NCBI GenBank assembly: GCA_028023455.1
Contig: JAQFVV010000229.1
Coordinates: 1,674,501 to 1,738,500 of the forward strand
Origin: Epiperipatus broadwayi
Lineage: Eukaryota; Onychophora; Udeonychophora; Euonychophora; Peripatidae
DNA: 64,000 nucleotides
Reading direction: 5' to 3'
The position numbers were made by a program, and so were the translations under genes. Below the pieces are notes generated by a model, which saw nothing but the letters and a program-made list of their open reading frames with translations, was not told where the DNA came from and ran no database searches. Shown here piece by piece: positions 1-13,880 of the stretch; position 1 is the first letter of the stretch; each line of letters begins with the position of its first letter.

Positions 1-493
1 GATTTATTGATAATGAAAACTCATTGCTAAAAATAGATAATTGGAATCTGAACTGCGCTATCTGATCACAAGAATCGAATATGGGAACTCTACATATGGA
101 CCACCACATGGGCGGCTGATGGCCAATCAAAGAGGATATTCTACAACACACGAGTGCTTATAAGAGGAACAGGAACAGAACTTGCTAGGCGAAGCTCCAG
201 GAATGCAGATGTGCCATCCGACAGGTGCTCTATTCACCCCCACCTCACCTTAGCCTTGCAGAGAAGTTTATCTCTGGATGTGTGAAAGTAAACTTAGGGA
301 CTCACAACAGGTCGTATCGATCTACAATATTATTTTGTAAGCCTTTGGGCCCCATATATTATGTTTAGTGAGATATATATATAAAGCATATAATATTTAA
401 TGTATATAATTGCTAATGACTTATTATCTTCATGCTTAACCCTCTGTAAATAAAACTCTGTTAACTTTAAATTACTTGCTGAGCGGTTTCACA
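1..493 (+). mobile_element. Probable LTR fragment (solo LTR, left end outside window)
   Basis: This stretch is visibly richer in G+C than the DNA that follows and is laid out like a promoter-to-polyA LTR. It has a CCAAT box (123-127), a TATAAG box (159-164), about 285 nt of transcribed-like sequence, an AATAAA signal (449-454), and an end in TTTCACA near 493, consistent with the usual CA terminus. No gag-pol reading frame follows, so it would be a solo or truncated LTR. The left boundary and target duplication cannot be checked because they lie outside the window. An exonic or promoter region of the host gene is the main alternative. Confidence 0.35.
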
Positions 494-2150
494 TTATTTT
501 TAGTATTTTCTTTATTTAATTGTGTTTGCAATCCAGCAGGTAATATAGTGCTGCTAGAAACAACTCTGTATAATGTATATAATAGTTGTATGAGAGAAGC
601 AAAAAAGGGCTTTGTAATTCAGAAAGCAATGCCATTATATATAATGCTATATGAATGTTCATCATAATATATATGTTATACTGAGAAGTGCAATGTGAAA
701 GCATTGTTATTATGGAAGATGACATAGTTTTCTAGAAGCAGTGTTTTCATCATTTAATGAATCTAATTTCATTTAATGTTTAAATAGTCTTAAATTGTGG
801 CTGTTAAATTATGGCAATTCAAACTACCTATATGAAAGATGGAAGAAGATAATGGTTGCGGAGCCTATTTTGATGATTCTCATATGTGCAAATTCTTTTA
901 GTTTTTATCTTATATTACTTTTATGTCAGCATTTACATCAGAACCAATGACTTAAAGTGGAAAATAAGTTTTCAATGTTTTGTATGCCAAGTCCGTAGTG
1001 ATTTGTGTTAGAAGACATGTGTTACCTATGATTTATGCACTTTGATTAAATCTTTTTTAACATCCATTAGTCTTCTATTAAGCATTGATTTCCAATCACT
1101 TGATTTTCACCAATTTTTTGTTTTATTGATAGTGAAAGAAATTTTCACTTATCAGGCTGTTAATTTTGAAACATTAAACAATATTGTTGTTTCTTTTTCA
1201 ACAGTTTGTAAATCTGGCACCAAATTCTTGTCATATATTTTTTATCATTGGTTTGGATTCAATCTGTAAAAGAAAAATATATTATGAATGAATAAATTTT
1301 TCTTTCTGAGCTATGTGATATCAAAAATGCATTAGTAATCTGTTTCTCTAATTTGTTTAATTCCTGAATATATTTAGTTTTATGATAGATTGCTTATGAA
1401 ATTTTTTATGTATATTTTTTTAATTCCAGTTTATATAGATTGAGGGTTCGTGACTTAAGCAATTTGTGTGTTGGCTCAAGTATTCACAATTTTTAAAATT
1501 ACATTCTTACATGGCTGTAAAATCCCTTACCATATTTGACAATATAGTTATATGAGAGAACTTTTTTTTTTTTAATGAAAATGTAGAAATAAACTTTATG
1601 TAAAATCAAATTTAAGATAATAGTTAAAATATTTGTTCAAATAAATTAATATTGGTATTAAATCTGGATGTATGTATTGTTATATTTGTTTCTTTGAAAT
1701 GTTTAATGTGAAGTTTTTTGGATAATAAAGAACAGACAAGAATCTTGCTGAATGACTTCCGTTATTCTTAAAAATGTACCATGTTAAGTTTTTGAAATTA
1801 TTTTGCAATTGTATTTACATATAGTGTAAGGTTCTTGTAAAATAAAACTATTTTTATCTCAAAATATTACTTTTTTCCAAGGTTTATTTATATGTATTTG
1901 AACAAAAAGTTACTTTACATAATCTGTACATATTTAAAACATCCTCTTTATTTTTAGAATATGCCATTGACAAAGTAATATTTGAGAATTATTTTATGTA
2001 GAATTGTCATCAGATTTTCTATACTGTTTATTAACTTATTTATATATATATAGTTTGTTTGTTTTTTAGTAGGATTTCTTATGTGATAGAATTTAATATT
2101 AATTCTCATCCATATTTCATATTTATTCTTTTCTTTTTTTTTTTTGTCAG
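494..2150. other. Intronic or 5' non-coding DNA, nothing recognised
   Basis: AT-rich sequence with short poly-T and TA runs. No reading frame resembling the N-terminal ADAM10 prodomain is visible. A long polypyrimidine tract (about 2128-2146) at the right edge serves the acceptor of the exon at 2151. Confidence 0.6.
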
Positions 2151-2272
2151 GGATTTTAATTTACAGGTAGCACAAGATAGAGCAATATTTGCTCCTAATT
2201 TTGTACTCCACACACCTGATGGAGAGACAAAAAATTATGACACTTCGCATATTGTCGAAGGTAAATTATCAG
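2151..2272 (+). CDS. ADAM10: ADAM10-like metalloprotease, prodomain exon 1 of 6 seen
   Basis: This exon encodes about 40 residues of the propeptide of a membrane sheddase of the ADAM10/Kuzbanian family. Translation from base 2152 gives DFNLQVAQDRAIFAPNF and later NYDTSHIVEGKLSG. The spacing to YDTSHI matches the propeptide of animal ADAM10. It is bounded by a classic acceptor (poly-T then gtcag, AG at 2149-2150) and a donor, AG|GTAAGA, after 2272. The first base completes a codon begun in an upstream exon outside the window (incoming phase 2), and one base is left for the next exon (phase 1), which matches the exon at 12661. The signal peptide and the rest of the propeptide are not in the window. 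Known role of the family: ectodomain shedding of Notch and other surface proteins. Confidence 0.85.
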
Positions 2273-2428
2273 GTAAGATAAATATATTTTTTATCAGATG
2301 CTTATTTTTTAAATCTAAATTTATATTAAATCACTTTTTTGATTAAATATTTTACTCTATTTTGTGCATATCTCTTTACATAAGGATATTGCATTCTAGT
2401 AAAATAGTATTACAAAATCATACAGTAG

Positions 2429-2541
2429 TCAAGAGTCGGTAGCCAAGAGGTCAGCGCAGCGACCTTGCAAGCAAGCAGTTGCTTGCAGACTGTTGTTGTG
2501 GGTTCGCTTCCCGGCCGATGCTTTGACATATGAAAAAAAAA
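2429..2541 (+). mobile_element. tRNA-derived SINE with 15-bp target duplication
   Basis: A tRNA-like head carries a pol III box A (TAGCCAAGAGG, 2440-2450) and box B (GGTTCGCTTCC, 2501-2511) and is followed by an A-rich tail of about 12 A. It is flanked by AAAATCATACAGTAG at 2414-2428 and again at 2542-2556, the target-site duplication of an L1/RTE-type retrotransposition. A relative lies on the opposite strand at 26306-26420. It is too decayed and too A-tailed to be a functional tRNA gene. Confidence 0.85.
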
Positions 2542-2556
2542 AAAATCATACAGTAG

Positions 2557-5500
2557 ACTTCCCAAACAATGTCACCTTCATGGAATTGGAGGTGTAGTTA
2601 TACAGTTTTTCTGTCATGTAAAGATTTTATTATATTTAAAATGATTAAGTATAAATTTGTGCTGTCTATACTTAATATTATGCAAATGTGAAATATGTAT
2701 ATGCTCAATCCTTTTTTTTAATCATTATTATTTTTATTTTGCCACTAAACTTAATGTTCATTTTCTTCTATGTGTGATTTAGAATTCATAGCTTATGGTT
2801 TTTAATCTATTTGAATTAGTAAGATAAAATAATAGATGAAAGATAGAGTTAATTTAATATGTCCTTTCTCTGAATGCTTGATTGTTTGGGACATTTTATC
2901 TTGAAAAGTACTTGTATTAAATTGATGTTATATATTTTTTGTATTTTTTAAATTTAATGGAACACACTATTATCATCCTACTCTTTAATTGTCTATTGTA
3001 ATCTAACTACTATATTATAGTGCCAACGAAATCCTCAGACTAATATTTGGATATATGATTCACATACAAACATATATCATTTACTATCAAAACTATTGAC
3101 ATGAAATTTCTAAGTTTTTGAATTTAAGCCAACTTATTTATATAATTATGTTGATTGAACATTTGTCCAATAATTATGTATTTTGGTGAATTTATTCGTA
3201 AGAAAACTGTATGGCTCCCAAATAATACTGCTTTCAATGTAATTATTCAAAATAAGCTAAAAAGCCATAATATAATTTGATATATGCAGAAATAACAAAA
3301 TTTTAATATACACAAAAGCATATATATATAAATGCAAATATTCAATCTCGTAGAATTGGAATATCTTTCATGCAACATTCTTGATTTCCTAGCTTTCTTG
3401 ATTAACAATTTTTCTGGATTAAGAAATCATGTAGTAATACTTCAGCAATAATTTTTAACTTCATACCTTTAAAGCACTCCTATGCTGCTGAGGCAAAAAT
3501 TTAATGTAAATGAAATAAATCATTTACATTATATGGATATTTACAATTTCTTTTTGTATACTGTATTTAACATTTATTTCTATAATACTATAAATTAAAA
3601 AAAGTATTTGCAGTTGAACTACAAAAAAAAAAATAGTACAATTAAATTCATTCAAAAATTAGATCTTTCAATAAGGATATTAACAGAGAACAATAGCAAC
3701 AAGAAAAGATTTTTTCAAACATGATACATCTGCAAAGGTAAAAATTATCGAGTGTAGAATTCTATTGTGAAAGTTCAAGGTAAACAATTTCTTAATAAAA
3801 TCTCATAAATATATGTTCATAATCTAACTGTAAGTATATTTAATATGTATTGACAATTCTAATGACCATGAGAGCAAGAAAAATAAATACTAGGAAAATA
3901 ATTAATATCAATACCAGAAAAAGTAACATTGTTGTAGCTACTAAGACAAGTTCTACTCCAATCAATAATTGCAAAAAAAAATGTCAAAATAATTAATCTC
4001 CAAGAATTGATAATTGTAATATTAATGCAGGAAACTCCTTTCATAGAGAATTCAAAGTGAAAAACAACCCATGGTAATGCAGATTAAAATTCTTTTTAGA
4101 GCTTAACAAACAAAATATTAATGGATCAATTCAAAACATGAACTACCTACCATATATGATAATTAATGTAGGAAATATCCTATTTTGTAAGAGAATCCTA
4201 TCCAGTTTTTTTTAAATAAAAGAATAATTGAACATGCAAACATCTGAGTCTTCCATTTTTTACATTATTTATTTAGTAAATTCAAAGATTGAGGAATATT
4301 TGTTTATGTCCACCATATTTAGAATATTTTACATTTATATCTCCCAGCATACAACTCTTTAGTGCTAATTTATAGATCTGTGAAATGTCAACAAACTGAA
4401 TGTAAAATTTTAGCCATAAATGATTACAAAATATATTATATACCAGCACTTGTTGGTAAAATAAACCAAATAATTGATAAACATACATTAATTTTATCAA
4501 AGCTTCTATTGGAATTACAATAGTTCTACTTATCAAATGACATAATTTAAAATTGGACAATAACTATAAAAAATAATAGTTTTGACTTTTAGTTAAAAAT
4601 CAAAGATGGGTAATCCACTGATGGCATTCCATTTGTAATAGGCTGTAACAAATATGCAAGTATCTTAAAGTCATCAAGGAGAAAATTTTAAGTGTTACAT
4701 TTGTAGTAATCATATCCCAACAATTGTAGTAATCATATCCCAGTAATTAAAAGTAATAATCTTGAAGGAAAAAATGGAACGCATTGGTAATAAAGACTAC
4801 ACAGAAGCTTTTATAACATATTTTAGACAATTTATCCAATACATTAATATGAATGGACATAATTTAAAAGGATATTCTATTGAATCGTATTTTTTTATGA
4901 ACATTGTTCACACAACAGCATAAAAATTGAGAAATATACCAAAACTATTAACAAATCAAGATCATCAATTAAATATAATCCTTCATGAAACATCAGGAGA
5001 GAAAAATTAAGCAGATGAAAAACAATGAGCAATCAAAATGCTTTTTAACTACGAATTCACTAATTGTCCAAATGAATAAAAAAAAATAGCGGTAAGCAAA
5101 GAAAAAAAACAGATTATCAAAATCTTTATAATAGCTAATTGTAATAGTAATTTAAAATAACATTTAAAATCAATTACTCTTAGCATAAAATCACAAATAT
5201 CATTGTGTAGCAAAAATCTTCAATCTAATTTAGAATTCACAAAGACTAAATATAATGTAAATTTGAATCCTAATATCTTTAAAAATTGTTCATGAATTGG
5301 AATTGCTACGTGTGTGATACTTTTAATAGTCATGATACTTATGTGAACTATAATAATGTTGTTTTAATTTCCCATTAGAATGTCCAAGTTCATACATTAT
5401 CTTAATTCAGATGATAGTGTTAAAGATTACAGTAATATTCTGAACATTATAATTTCACTATATAGTTAAATTATAATGGTTCCCTTTACATCTTGTCAAC

Positions 5501-8329
5501 ATATTGTAATGTATCGTGCAAAGCATGCCTATTCTGAAGAATTAGCTATTGATATAAATATTCGTAAATTTTATTGATCATAATCTTTTTTCACCAACAC
5601 AATGGAGTGTTTCTAACAGCAGTATAATTTTGATGCTATACAGTATCGTAATAAAATTTACAAAATATGAATATCTTATTTTACTGCTGATGATTTATTT
5701 TTTGATCACAGTTGCCATAATCCTCTACTTTTGAATATATTGAGTACTATTCTGGACTGTATTTTGTGTCAAAACAAAAAAAGATAATATTGTGATTTTT
5801 GAATCTGTTAAAACCTATTTTTGACTTTGAGAAAGTGTATGATGTTTAAATTCTATTATCAGTGCTGATTTATTGTAACTTTATGAATTATATTAAATAA
5901 TGCTTTTGGAGTCCTTCAATTTTTGCCTTTTAGAGGAATTCATTTTGATATGTGGTCTTTGAATTTCTACTTTTAACCATAGCAAGGAAATTTGAGTTAT
6001 GGTTTATAATTTTTATATCAGAATATGTGGATTTTAATATTTCATCCATGCTAATCAACCAAAGTTTATATGGAATTTATTTACTTTATTTGATATATTC
6101 ATATGTTACTGGAAGTTTAAATAAAGGTGAAATGAAATTAATTTAATTTTAGTGCATGTTGTATAAACATTATTTTGTAATGGTCCTTTTTCTACATATT
6201 GACATAATTGACACTTTTACATGATCATGAAATGTAGAACAGCATCATGATTCACAAATTGGAAGCTTTATAGTCTGGAAGATTACAAAATAATTAATTT
6301 CACAAAGCATAAAATAATGCAAATGCTCACAAAAAAGATGAGAAAACAATTTTAAAATGTTATTTATTGTATTGTGATCATTTTCTGTCCTTGTGAAAGT
6401 GATGTTAAAAGATTTATTTGTAGACTTTTATATAGGAAACAACTCTTCTTATATTGTACTATACCTAGGTGTCATGCTATACTGAGTTTTTTTTATTGTA
6501 CTAATTATTTAATACCATCAACTTGTAAAAACAAGCTCTGTAGTTGGAGCTTAAATTTAAAAGTAAAAGTACTTAAAAGGAAAAAAAAGGCAAAGGACAT
6601 GTCAATATCACTTAATATTTAAGAATATCTGAGTGTGTGTCAATTTAACTTATGGTCAGTACACCGTCCAAGAAGATCTATCACTAGGAAGAATAGACTT
6701 TGAACATGATAGACAGTGTTTGCCAGCCTCGGAAATTGATTTTTTATTTTATTTTAGCCAATTGATTTGTATTTTTTTTAAATTTGTTATTTATCATCTT
6801 ATTTTTATTTTTTAATTTTTTCTTTTCGTTTTCACGTTTGGAAGCTTATTCTTCAGAAAATGGAAGAGTTTAACTTAAGCGTAAAGGGGTTATATGTTAT
6901 TTTAAATAAAAGTGTGTACTCAAAAATTAATTCTATGCTTTTATTTAAGTTACATATAATAACTAAAGTTGTGGTCCAAGAAATTTTTTTAAAATTTTTT
7001 AGAACTTTAGTACTCAAATTAAATAAAAGCATTTTTAAAAAAAATATTTTATGTATATATTATTTGATAATAGAAATTAAAAGTGATTGAAAGTTTCAAT
7101 ATATGAATAAAAATAGTATTTAATTGAATTATATGGAGAGGCCAACAAACATATTGGACAATAAAGATTTTACAATATGCAACATTAATAGATAAAGAAT
7201 TTATTTCTGTGTCCTTATATAAGAAATGGATATTTTATAAGTACTTAATTATTCAAGATGGAAAATATGATAGGTAAGATGTTTAGAGAAAAAGTAGAAT
7301 TATAATGGGGGGGGGGTACAAAAATAGAATATATAAAATGTATGCTAACATTAGAGGAAGCTTATAATTTGATACAAGTTTGCAAGCTTTAAATATCTGG
7401 GAAAGAACCAAAAATGAAATAAGAATTTGGACTATATATGTTGTTTTTGTCACGATAGGAAGAAAAACATTGAACCTTTATTGTTAAAATATAGAATGTT
7501 CAACTCTAATCAGAATAAATTGTGTGGATAAATGGATAAAAAATATTGGTAAACAGAATTGAAGAATGAGATATTTTTTGATTTTTTTAAAATTCTTTAT
7601 AATGGAATTTGGAGACTAGGAGAATGAAATTAATGAAGCAGCTTTAATTAAAAGAGGATAGGAGATGAAATTAATAAAAAGAAATAGATGTATTTATTGT
7701 GATATATAATGAATGTAGAAGGTCAGAATGTTTATCTTAGCAAACAAGATTTGCTGCAAGTGTATGGTCTATGCACTGAAATTTCCTATTTTGACTGAGA
7801 AGCCATTTTACACTACATTATCATCAACATTGTTGTTGTTATTGATGATAGTGGAGACTATGAAACTTTTGATTTTAATTTTACTTCTAAAATTTTTTGT
7901 GAAGCCACTTGCAGTTTACCAAAATGATTTTCATTTAGAAAAATTTTATTGTTCTAATCCAGGAGTTTACAATCTTTTAGTGATGTCATGCCAAATCTAT
8001 GTTACAATGTTATTCCACATGCCAACATGATTCTATCAATCTTATTATATATAGTAGCAAAATTGGTTTGGTTATAATGGGTTTCAAAATTATATATTAT
8101 TTACTTTTGAAGCCAATTATAACCGGATCTTATATTATTGGTCATTCAATATTTTAAAATGCATAGGATCATATGTGAAAAGTATGTTTGTTAAATTTTA
8201 ATTTTAACATGTTTATTAAAAATCATATCACAAATTATAAGTTTTTTTCAATACATAGTTTAAATAAGAAAAAATTATCAAGAATTCTTAATTAGTCATT
8301 CTTTATTATTAATATGAGCTATTAATAAA
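2557..8329. other. Intron 1 DNA, mostly featureless
   Basis: AT-rich intronic sequence with no recognisable gene. A 20-bp segment, TTGTAGTAATCATATCCCA with one flanking base, is duplicated near 4700-4741. A G homopolymer sits near 7308-7316. A slightly G+C-richer patch at about 6640-6745 reads QYTVQEDLSLGRIDFEHD in one frame. I do not recognise it, and it has no convincing splice sites. Confidence 0.5.
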
Positions 8330-10505
8330 TTACTGCAAACCTTGTTCTTGTATTTCTTTGATCAATTGCTCAATATCAGGCATGTAATTGATCACTTTTA
8401 GTTTCATGCAGACTTCTGAATGTTCAGGTGTTAGAAAACTTCTTTGCAAACTCAACATATTTTTCATATGTGAGAAAATTTGTTCCCATAAATATGTTGA
8501 GATGAAAAAGGAGCACATGATTTCCTTCAAAGAATTAAATCTTTTAGGTAAAAATATTCAACATCTGAAAATAACAGCCAAATTTTCCAGACAGTTTTCT
8601 TCAAGAGTTTTCCACAATTTTGATAATATTAATTTGATGAGTTCCATTTTAAAAATATCAATGTCTATCCACTCAAAAAGGTATAAATCAAATGGAGTCA
8701 TCTTTAGATCTATTAAGTCAAGTTTGATGGGGAAAGAAAATATGAGTGCATGTGTTTGGAAATCTTCACATTGTTTGGAAAATTCTTCTCTGAGAGCTTC
8801 AACATATTTTTGAAGTTTGTCTTTCCTAACATTAAATTGATTTGCTTGGACCTTTACATTTGGAAAGAATTTGTAGGTATTAGTAGTAATATCATGCCAA
8901 AATATATCTAATTTTGATGCAAATCCTTTCCAGTATTCAAAAAGTTCTAATACTATTTGAACCTTTCCTTGAAAACACAAAGTGTTGAGTTATATTAGTC
9001 AGAAACATCAATTTGCATAAATCTGTCTTTGTCATTCATTTCTGGGCATTGTTGTTCTTTTTCATCTAGAAACATCTTGATTTTTTTTCAGATATGATAT
9101 AAACCTGTTTAAGATATTACCTTGACTAATCTAACTGACATTGCTGTATAATAGGAAGTTCATATATGCACCGTTCATTTCTTGAAAAAAATTGCCCATG
9201 TGTCAATGAGGAATGACAAACTAGGAAATTAATTATTTTAATGACAATGTTCCATTACAGAATTTAAACACTTTGATAAGATTTTCGCAACTAAACTTTC
9301 CTGATGTATATTACAGTGGAAACTCAATATTTGATGTCTAATATGATTTTCAAGAAGTTTAACAAATCCCTTTTCCTTTCTGACCATTGCACAGCCAGCA
9401 TCAGTAGTAACACGAAATATTTTATTTACATTAATTTCTGATTTTCAAAATAATTGAAAAATGTAGTGAAAATGTCATGTCCGCCTCTGTTGTGCCAGTA
9501 ATAGGAATGAAGCAACACAATTCTTCATAAATACGATCATTGTCACTACATCATACAACTATTGTTAGGCGCACCATGTCATTTATATTTGTGCTTTCAT
9601 CAACAGCAACCCTGAATACAACATCTTGTTGTTATCTGCTTTTCTGTTTTGTTATTACATCTTCAACCAGATATTAAAACGATTTTCAAAAAAATAAAAA
9701 TAATAAAGATAGTGCAAGGCAAAGGTATATAAATAGGTGGTCGGTTAAAGAAAATATTATTTGTTTATTTGGTAAATCATTGAATAATATTTCAGCACTT
9801 TTCCAATATGTTTCTTTGATGAATTTTCCCATCTGTGAAGGGTTTAGCTTTTAAAGCTACACGATGAGCAATTGTATAACTACATTTGGTGACTTTATTT
9901 TTCATTCCAATTATTTGACTAAAATAAATAGTTTGTTTTTTGAAAACAGAAACAGTTCTTTTTTATAGCTTCACTTTTTTCATCAAAGTTTTTAAAAGTG
10001 AATAGATGTTTAGTTTGATAATGACTTTGTATACTTGAGGTATAACACACAATACTTTCGTAGCATAGTATACACACAGCATGATCCTTTTGCTGTAGAA
10101 ATCCATATTCCTTTGTCCAAGAGTCTTGAAAAAGTAGGAACATCATGGTTTTGTCTTTTATGAGTCATTTTGGGATAATAGATTACTTTATAATAATAAG
10201 AGGTTTATTTTAACTTACCACAGCCTTCACTAAACTTATGGTTTTCCTTTACATATGAGTTGCATGAACAAAATGTCGGTGGGAATGCAGGCAAATGCAT
10301 GTGCAGTAATTGTACAATAACAAGAGTTTTGTTTCAAGTAACAGAGCATGACATGCACTGAATCATAGTTTCCATTTACATGTGAGTCATATATGCAAAA
10401 GCGAACAAATGCTTTGTAATTAAAAAATATATTTTTATTATTTCAATTCAGAGTGCGATTGATAATCATTATGCGTGGAATGCATGTTGTAGGCTGCCAA
10501 CCCTG
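8330..10505 (-). pseudogene. Decayed hAT transposon (GTF2IRD2/ZBED-like transposase)
   Basis: Read on the minus strand, fragments in several frames line up in order with a hAT transposase of the kind domesticated as GTF2IRD2 or ZBED5. Near 10175 is MTHKRQ. Next comes a zinc-finger-like segment (CILCYES...HYQTKH, about 10020-10110). Around 9390-9220 is a catalytic-core segment (TTDAGCAMVRKEKGFVKLL, then ISFHC-like LSFHCNIHQE). A long frame at 8980-8558 covers the region with FSFPIKLDLIDL, and the C-terminal dimerisation region with YLWEQIFSHMKN lies at 8530-8330. Many stops and frameshifts show it is dead. The minus-strand 5' end has a hAT-like terminus, CAGGGTTGGCAGCC, at 10505-10492. The matching left terminus is not found. 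Confidence 0.8.
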
Positions 10506-12660
10506 ATCTAATCTATATTTAGAATCAGTTGTGATTGTTTGCACTTTTCATTAGTATTATCTGTTTCTTGTGATTAGAATTTTTAATGTTCATATGGATA
10601 ATACAACTTGAGTTTTTTTTGACTTGGAGTCAGAAGCGAGATAGATAGCTTACTTTTATCTATTTCACGTATAATGACTTCTAACTTCATTGTTCGAAGT
10701 TCATGAAATACTTAATGAATAATCAGCCATCTGCCTATAGCATTAAAAAAGGTCACTGCACGTATGATCTATGTATATAGTCATGGTATTGCAGTTTAAT
10801 TATTTAGTTGAGCAGGCAAGATAAAATTGAATTTAAAATAAAAAATCAAGATGACAAACACCAATGATAAGAACATGGACAAATTTTGCTATCTAAAAAT
10901 TGTCTTTATCTGAAGTAAATAAGCACAAGAAAACATTGAACATAATAAATAAGTTAGAAGTGTTTATTAATTTTCAAGTGATTAGGAAAGAACAGCAAGA
11001 GAAAATAATACTGTTTACTGTTATTGTAATGTGAATTTTGTTTTTTTATATAGATGTAAAACAGAGAAAATTATTTACATACTTTTGAATGTATATGAAT
11101 CAGTGCATGGAAGTGTCCTCTATTAGGTTCATAGTATAAAAAATATTAGATGACATATTATGAAAACCATTTTATTGTTATAGTTTACAATTTATTTATT
11201 GGCTGATATATATCACCTGATATCTTATTTTACTCTGAGCTCTGAAAATGGTGCTTCAGTGCTTTGTTTCATAAATTACAAGTTTCACCTATTAATAAAT
11301 TATATATTTTGTATATAAGATTATCAGAAATAATATCAAATTTAAATTGTGCATAAAGATAATAACTTTGGTAATGTGAGTTTAAATATCATTGAAAATG
11401 TCAGTAGATTGATGTATAAAACAAAAAAAGGATAATACTATAATGCAGATTGAGACTGGATATCAGATGGTTGATGATGCAAAATTAAATCTAGAATAAC
11501 TGGAAGAAGAATTGAAGACAAAGTCTAGAAATGTGGAAAGCTATGATATAATGTTCAAAGAGACTACAGAACTTAAATGGAAAAAAAAGTTATTGCATTT
11601 TGTATTCCAAATGAGAAGTTAATGAATATTGAATAGCAATGATAGTAATTTATGAGTTAAACTATGAACATACATTCCAAATAATCGAATAGTTTGTTTT
11701 TCATGAGGTCATGTGATATTTGAACATCAGAAGTAGCTGATTTGATCTAGAGTTATTTAGGGTTAAATCCATCATTTTACCTCTGCACTAAAGTGCAGGA
11801 CAACAAATGTCTTAATGTCTTAAAAAGGTAATTTAACAGGAAGTATAACATACCTAAAAATAATATCTCCAATGCCAATCATGTTGCATTAATTAAGAGT
11901 TAAGTAAATTATTTCAAAAGAAAGTTGTGTTGACCATTTATCTTTTATTTTTCATTCTTTTTGATATATAAACTCACATACATAAGCTTCTGTATTTTTT
12001 TTTATTTTTTATTAAACCAGATTTTTTAATTACGGTTATCTATATATAGTATCTTTTATCACTATTAGTATTATCATCATCATTATTAGATAATACCAAA
12101 ATGATATAAATTTCTAACGAACATATGAATAGCATTTTTTCAGAATGAACTGTGCAAAAACATATTCATTATTCCTATAATGGAGTCCATTTACTTCATT
12201 GCTGATGATTTTCTTTTTTTAATGACAACTTTTCCAAGCCTTGTATATATTTCTAACAAATTAAAGTATCTAATGATATGATTAAAATAGTCAATTTCAA
12301 TCTGATCATTTGTTCTTCAAATAAGAATTCAGATCTAATCTGATCACTTTGTCACTAGTATTAATTAATGACAATCCTTCACAATAAAGTAGTTCTTTAT
12401 TACGTTCTTTTCTTTGGTTATGATATTCTATCAAGTAATGTATTTGGGATTTAATTAATTGTTTGATATAAATGCACAAGAACTTTGATGAAATGTGTAT
12501 GTTATTTGAAATTTCTGTGTGTGTACGTGTCAATATATTATTTTCCAAAAGATAAAGTTTAAAAAAACTGAAGAATGGGAATATGATGAAAATTGATTTT
12601 TTTTTATCAAGTAACCTACTCAAATATACATTTATAATATTTTTTTCTTTGTTTGTTTAG
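10506..12660. other. Intron 1 DNA, nothing recognised
   Basis: AT-rich intronic sequence. I see no gene, RNA or repeat structure. The right edge holds the polypyrimidine tract and TTTAG acceptor of the exon at 12661. Confidence 0.55.
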
Positions 12661-12926
12661 ATGATCCTCATTCACATGTTTATGGTGCTATAATTGATGG
12701 GGTATTTGAAGGAACAATACATTCCCGAAATGGGAACTACTATATTGAAAAATCACATCATTATTTTAAAAAAGCCCCAGATTTTCATTCGGTCATTTAT
12801 AAAGATAAGGACATCAATGATATTCATCGACATAAAAGGGGCACACAAACAAGTGGCTGTGGTGGCGTGGGGGAAGTGGCTGAATGGATGCGTAAAATAC
12901 AGACATCAGGTGTGCCACAGCATGAG
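12661..12926 (+). CDS. ADAM10: ADAM10-like metalloprotease, second prodomain exon
   Basis: This exon continues the propeptide with about 88 codons. The frame from 12663 reads DPHSHVYGAIIDGVFEGTIH, then YYIEKSHHYF, DFHSVIYKDKDIN and SGCGGVGEVAEWMRKIQ. The blocks VYGAIIDGVFEG, HSVIY and the single Cys before WMRK are diagnostic of ADAM10 propeptides, and the Cys is the candidate inhibitory (cysteine-switch-like) residue. The acceptor is TTTGTTTAG|AT and the donor is GAG|GTAAAT. Incoming phase 1 joins the G left at 2272 to make an Asp codon. Outgoing phase is 0, matching the exon at 23959. Confidence 0.92.
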
Positions 12927-13639
12927 GTAAATTTTATCTAATAACTTATATTATTTTCAATAAGAAATATTTTTGCAATAAAGTTTATAATTAAAAAAGT
13001 TAAGTTATGAATTATATTTCTTTTTTTGTACTTATGATTAGATATTTAGGCTTTGTATTACTTGATTATTATTGTACTGTACATTGCATACAATAGAATA
13101 CATTTTTTGCAATGTCTATTTTTTGTTTAACTAATATATAATTTGTTTATATAACTTATATTGATTAAACAATATACATATATGTGCTTTTAAAAAATAG
13201 CATTTCATTCTGTTTTCTTTACTTCTGAGCTATCTATTATTTTGAATAGTGAAGTGACATTAGATGGTTATGCTATTATATTTATGCTCCTAGATTAATT
13301 TTTGATTTGTTTCAGTGATCAATTTAGAACTTAATAAACAGTATAGTCTGTTAAAATTAATTAATTGGTTTCAGAGTATATCATTGAATTAATTACAGTT
13401 TACATTGAAATATATGTATTTAGAAATAATTTGTTTCAGGGCCATCGCCAAAAACAGTTTTCATACAATATAATGATTAAACAGTAATAAAGCATATAAA
13501 TTCAAACACATAAATATAAAAACACATATAAAATTAATTTATTTTATTTAACTTTTATAAATTGTGTTTTATATGTAAATCTTAAAATTCGAATTTAACC
13601 AAAAACTAATGTTGAACTTTTAAAAGTATATAAGAAACA
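12927..13639. other. Intron 2 DNA, nothing recognised
   Basis: AT-rich intron sequence up to the family A repeat. No feature seen. Confidence 0.55.
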
Positions 13640-13810
13640 ACATAATACAAGATTAAGCCAATAAATATCACGCGACCACCTCCTCTTATGCTTGTGTATA
13701 GCTGTTGTTAAAACAGGCAAAACTCACTATATGTATTTTGCCACACACAGCAAGCTAGAGTAATCAATGGATGCCAGAAGACTTGTGCATAAAATCCCCA
13801 TCTAATGCCT

Positions 13811-13880
13811 ACTCATCCAATATCCCCAGACTAGTTTCTGGCTTATGGCCTTCATCAGTGAGGAGCCTTGGATCTGAGAG
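13811..13880 (-). ncRNA. Type I hammerhead ribozyme motif A1
   Basis: On the minus strand the core is CUGAUGA (13858-13852), helix II is GGC/GCC around loop CAUAA with an A·A at its base, then GAAA (13838-13835), stem III is ACUAGU, and the cleavage triplet is GUC (13831-13829). Upper stem I pairs UCCUCA with UGGGGA (6 bp, one G·U). After an internal loop, lower stem I pairs AUCCA with UGGAU. All invariant core bases are present. Predicted cut is between 13829 and 13828. Confidence 0.75.

Noticed and set aside
2440-2511. Possible tRNA genes at the box A/box B sequences (also 26341-26415)
   Set aside because: Both have an A-rich tail and target duplications, and the anticodon arms do not fold into a proper tRNA. 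They are SINE heads.
6633-6815. Coding-like patch QYTVQEDLSLGRIDFEHD as an extra exon
   Set aside because: No usable acceptor and donor in frame, and the ADAM10 exons on either side join perfectly in phase without it.
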